Part shown: in pieces, positions 12,967 through 15,570 of the stretch | How the letters are laid out: each line of letters starts with the position of its first letter | Numbering within the stretch: position 1 is the first letter of the stretch | DNA from: Anaerolineaceae bacterium | Lineage (GTDB): Bacteria > Chloroflexota > Anaerolineae > Anaerolineales > Anaerolineaceae | Reading direction: 5' to 3' | Length of the DNA: 15,570 nucleotides | Assembly (NCBI GenBank): GCA_003542325.1 | Contig: DPKV01000141.1 | Location: 1 to 15,570, forward strand | The notes under the pieces: generated by a model | Told to the model about the DNA's origin: nothing | Databases searched by the model: none | The model's input: the letters and a program-made list of their open reading frames with translations, nothing else | Made by a program: the position numbers and the translations under genes

Positions 12967-15281
12967 TGCGACCTGAACCCCGCTGGATCGAACCCGAGCC
13001 AATCACTGTTCCCGATGAGTTCCGGGAGGCGGTTGGCGGCCATCCCCTGGTGGCCGAAACGCTCTATCGCCGCGGTTATCAGACGATTGAGGCTGCACTA
13101 GCCTTTCTGGACCCGGACCGCTATCAACCAACACCCGCGGACGAACTGCCGGATGCACGGCAGGCTTACGAAGTGCTGGCGGAAATTATCCAAAAGCAGG
13201 GCCGAATCCTGGTCTGGGGTGATTTCGATGTGGATGGACAGACCTCCACCACAGTCCTGGTTGAAGGTTTGCAGGGATTGGGCGCGGATGTCCGTTTCCA
13301 TATCCCGGTCAGGGGAAAAGAATCCCACGGCATCACCACCTCCGTTCTTCAGAAATACATGGAGGAAGGCTTTGACCTGCTGCTGACCTGTGACACGGGG
13401 ATTTCTGAATACGATAACATCCAGATGGTCCGCCGGGCAGGCATCGCCGCCATCGTCACCGATCATCACACGGTGCCGGGAAAAATACCGCCCGCCAATG
13501 CCAATGTCAACCCCCAGCGATTGCCCGAAGGTCATCCCTTGCGAACGCTCCCGGGAGTAGGCGTCGCCTATAAACTTATGGAAGGCTTCTACAAGTATCT
13601 GGGAGTCCCTTTTAATGAAGGACCTTATCAGGAACTGACAGCCCTGGGGATTATCGCCGACCTGGCCGTTCAAGTAGATGACACCCGCTATATCCTTCAA
13701 CGGGGTCTGGTGCATCTCAGGCACACCGAACGGCTGGGACTGCAAACCCTCTATCAGAATGCCGAACTCAATCCGGATTACCTGACGGAAAGCCATATCG
13801 GCTTTCAAATCACCCCCCGGATGAATGCGGTTGGCAGGATTGCTGATGCAAACATCATGGTTGAATTCCTGACCACAAAAGATCCCGGCCGGGCAAGAGT
13901 CATCGGAATGCAAATTGAAGCGATGAACAACAAGCGCCGCTTCACAACACATCAGGTCGAACGAGCGGCTGAGAGGATGCTGCAGGATTCCGCAGATGAC
14001 CGCCATGCGCCAGCCATTGTCCTCCACAACCCCGGGTGGCCCGGCGGCGTGGTGGGAATTGCCGCCAATCATCTGGCTCGGCGTTATTACAAACCTGTCA
14101 TTCTGCTGACAGGGGAAGACCCCATCCACGGTTCAGCCCGCTCCGTCAAAGGCATCAATGTCACCGAGGCGATCGGCAGCCAGGCGCATCTTCTAATAGG
14201 TTACGGCGGCCACCCCATGGCAGCCGGGATGTCCTTTCCGGCTCGCACTTACCCTGCATTCAAGCACGGATTTCTGGAAGCTGTCGAAATCCAGGCTCAA
14301 AAAGTGGATCTCACCCCTGAAATCGAAGTCCATGCCAGGCTCTCACTCTCGGAGATCACACCCGACCTTATCGCTGAGGTCCAACGTCTTGCGCCATTTG
14401 GTCCGGGGAATCCCGCTTTGAATTTCGCCATTGACGACCTTGTCCTCATCTCTGCAACTGAAGTGGGCCAGACGGGCGACCACCGACAGGTCATCGCAGC
14501 AGATCAAAGTGAGAACCAACAGAAATTTATCTGGTGGAGCGGCGCCGAAGAACCGCTTCCGGAAGCAGCCTTCGACCTGATCTGTCACTTGTCCCAAAGC
14601 GATTACAAGGGTCTGCTCCAGATAAGTGCGGAGTGGGTCGCATTTCGGCTCTCAGAGCGAGGACTCACAGAAATCAAGCAGCGCAGGTACAATGTTCTGG
14701 ATTTGCGCCAGGAGCCAGTCCCCAGAAGGACCCTCGAGAGATTATGTGAGGTGGAAAGTGACGTGCAAATCTGGGGTGAAGGTCCGCTTCCCAGGGACAT
14801 CAACGCTCTGGATCGTAATAAACTTTCACAAGGCAAGACCTTGGTCATTTGGACCGTCCCACCCTCACAATCCGTCCTCGATTCTGTTCTCCGTAACGTT
14901 GCACCGGAAAAAGTCATTCTTTTGGGCGGCCTTCCTGGCGGGGGGAATGAGCATGCACTGATGGAACGGGTAGCCGGGTTGGTTAAATTCGTCATTAATC
15001 AAAAAGCCGGCCGCACAACCATTTCAGAATTGGCAGGCGCGTGTGCCATAACACCTCAGACCCTGCAAACGGTTTTGCAAATCTGGGAGGCGATGGGCGA
15101 CCTTCGGATTGCCCTCGATGAAGACCGTGTCCTGATTTCTCGCAGTAATCAGGAACCTGTCCCTGAATCCATACAGATATTGAGGGAAGTATTGCAGGAT
15201 CAGCTGGCAGAAGCCAGGTCTTTCCAGCGATATTACCTTCAGGCAGACCTGAATTCCATATTTTCTGGGATGAAAAAGTAA
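12966..15281 (+). CDS. recJ: Single-stranded-DNA-specific exonuclease RecJ, long form
   Basis: A 771-residue DHH-family 5'-3' exonuclease that degrades single-stranded DNA during recombination and repair. Motifs in order: WGDFDVDGQTST (84-95, metal ligands Asp86, Asp88, Asp90), TCDTGIS (Asp143), VTDHHTVP (Asp166, His167, His168), LPGVGVAYKL, TPRMNAVGRI (about 283-292) and the DHHA1 motif GGHPMAAGMSF (414-424). An OB-like domain follows (SLSEITPDLIAEVQRLAPFGPGNP). E. coli RecJ is about 577 residues; here about 210 extra residues follow, ending in a segment that looks like a winged helix (TISELAGACAITPQTLQTVLQIWEAMGDL). Firmicute-type RecJ proteins are also near this length. ATG 12966 shares its A with the nuclease stop codon (TAATG), so RecJ is made from the same message and probably acts with the helicase and nuclease upstream. 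Confidence 0.95.
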   Translation: MRPEPRWIEPEPITVPDEFREAVGGHPLVAETLYRRGYQTIEAALAFLDPDRYQPTPADELPDARQAYEVLAEIIQKQGRILVWGDFDVDGQTSTTVLVEGLQGLGADVRFHIPVRGKESHGITTSVLQKYMEEGFDLLLTCDTGISEYDNIQMVRRAGIAAIVTDHHTVPGKIPPANANVNPQRLPEGHPLRTLPGVGVAYKLMEGFYKYLGVPFNEGPYQELTALGIIADLAVQVDDTRYILQRGLVHLRHTERLGLQTLYQNAELNPDYLTESHIGFQITPRMNAVGRIADANIMVEFLTTKDPGRARVIGMQIEAMNNKRRFTTHQVERAAERMLQDSADDRHAPAIVLHNPGWPGGVVGIAANHLARRYYKPVILLTGEDPIHGSARSVKGINVTEAIGSQAHLLIGYGGHPMAAGMSFPARTYPAFKHGFLEAVEIQAQKVDLTPEIEVHARLSLSEITPDLIAEVQRLAPFGPGNPALNFAIDDLVLISATEVGQTGDHRQVIAADQSENQQKFIWWSGAEEPLPEAAFDLICHLSQSDYKGLLQISAEWVAFRLSERGLTEIKQRRYNVLDLRQEPVPRRTLERLCEVESDVQIWGEGPLPRDINALDRNKLSQGKTLVIWTVPPSQSVLDSVLRNVAPEKVILLGGLPGGGNEHALMERVAGLVKFVINQKAGRTTISELAGACAITPQTLQTVLQIWEAMGDLRIALDEDRVLISRSNQEPVPESIQILREVLQDQLAEARSFQRYYLQADLNSIFSGMKK

Positions 15282-15548
15282 TCTTCGTTTGCTGCGTTTG
15301 CTGATTCCAACAATATATACCAAAATTGAGCTAAAATTGTGTTATTGTTTTTTCATAAACAACATTTTTTTCGTTTCGGGGTTTACTGAGAAATCATCTG
15401 ATGACCCATCATTATAAGCAGGTTTTTAAGTTTATTAACACTATTAGTCATGATAAAATATTAGGTCGAGATCGAATCAGTATGGAGTTGTCCTGACTTC
15501 TGATACAATGAATCATAATTTTTGTTCTCAATAAATAGAAAACTGATT
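15282..15548. other. AT-rich intergenic region after recJ
   Basis: This stretch is far richer in A and T than the genes before it. I see no convincing gene. It holds a weak terminator candidate, a direct repeat AAAATTG (15322-15328 and 15333-15339), short inverted repeats around 15396-15414 (TCATC/GATGA and a following ATCAT), and two possible extended -10 boxes, TGATAAAAT (15451-15459) and TGATACAAT (15501-15509), both without good -35 boxes. Confidence 0.6.
15309..15353 (+). terminator. Weak terminator candidate after recJ
   Basis: AACAATA (15309-15315) can pair with TATTGTT (15343-15349), followed by a run of six T at 15348-15353. The stem is all A-T except one pair and the loop is 27 nt, so it is a poor terminator. 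It is the only candidate seen close after the recJ stop. Confidence 0.3.
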
Positions 15549-15570
15549 ATGCTAATCGATATTCGCACGC
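15549..15570 (+). CDS. Possible start of a further gene (partial)
   Basis: ATG 15549 opens seven codons, MLIDIRT, before the window ends. The opening recalls amidohydrolase-type proteins that begin MIIDIHTH, but Arg stands where the metal-binding His would be. No clear Shine-Dalgarno sequence precedes it; a TGATACAAT box lies about 40 nt upstream. The piece is too short to assign. Confidence 0.25.

Noticed and set aside
13098..14129. 343-codon open frame on the minus strand within recJ
   Set aside because: It is antisense to a well-supported recJ and its translation has no recognisable domain; it is a by-product of codon bias.

Overview
The window looks like chromosomal DNA from a Chloroflexota bacterium, most likely an anaerobic, fermentative member of the Anaerolineae. 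This is an inference from overall gene style: a moderately GC-rich genome, an MshA-like GT4 glycosyltransferase, an ADP-forming acyl-CoA synthetase of the kind fermenters use, an ABC-2 permease remnant of a familiar type, and TATAAT boxes sitting directly on start codons. I could not search a database, so the taxonomic call is tentative.

Layout. Bases 2-175 are the last 58 codons of gyrB (57 residues and the stop), followed by a strong terminator. Bases 176-643 hold no intact gene, only a promoter and a 63-residue N-terminal stump of an ABC-2 permease that runs into decayed sequence. A dinB gene (DNA polymerase IV) follows on the plus strand and converges on a minus-strand GT4 glycosyltransferase. 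A tRNA-Thr(CGT) gene lies divergent to the glycosyltransferase, and the short gap between them carries a 28-bp near-perfect palindrome overlapping the tRNA -35 box. Next come ugd (UDP-glucose 6-dehydrogenase) with its own promoter and terminator, then a minus-strand pair encoding an ADP-forming acyl-CoA synthetase and a YhfC-like intramembrane protease homologue.

The most interesting part is the plus-strand operon at 7761-15281: four genes with overlaps of 4, 4 and 1 nt. They encode (1) a UvrD/AddB-like helicase-fold protein with intact Walker A but degenerate motifs II and III, (2) a complete UvrD/AddA-like SF1A helicase with no nuclease domain, (3) a free-standing PD-(D/E)XK nuclease with four cysteines arranged like the AddB iron-sulfur nuclease and an acidic tail ending in Phe, and (4) a long RecJ with a C-terminal extension. 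The first three read as an AddAB/RecBCD-type end-resection machine split into separate polypeptides. The fourth adds the 5'-3' single-strand exonuclease that normally belongs to the RecFOR pathway. The inferred role is processing of DNA ends for recombination, possibly with degradation of foreign DNA.

The last 289 bases (15282-15570) are AT-rich and mostly non-coding, with a weak terminator candidate, possible -10 boxes and perhaps the first codons of another gene running off the edge.
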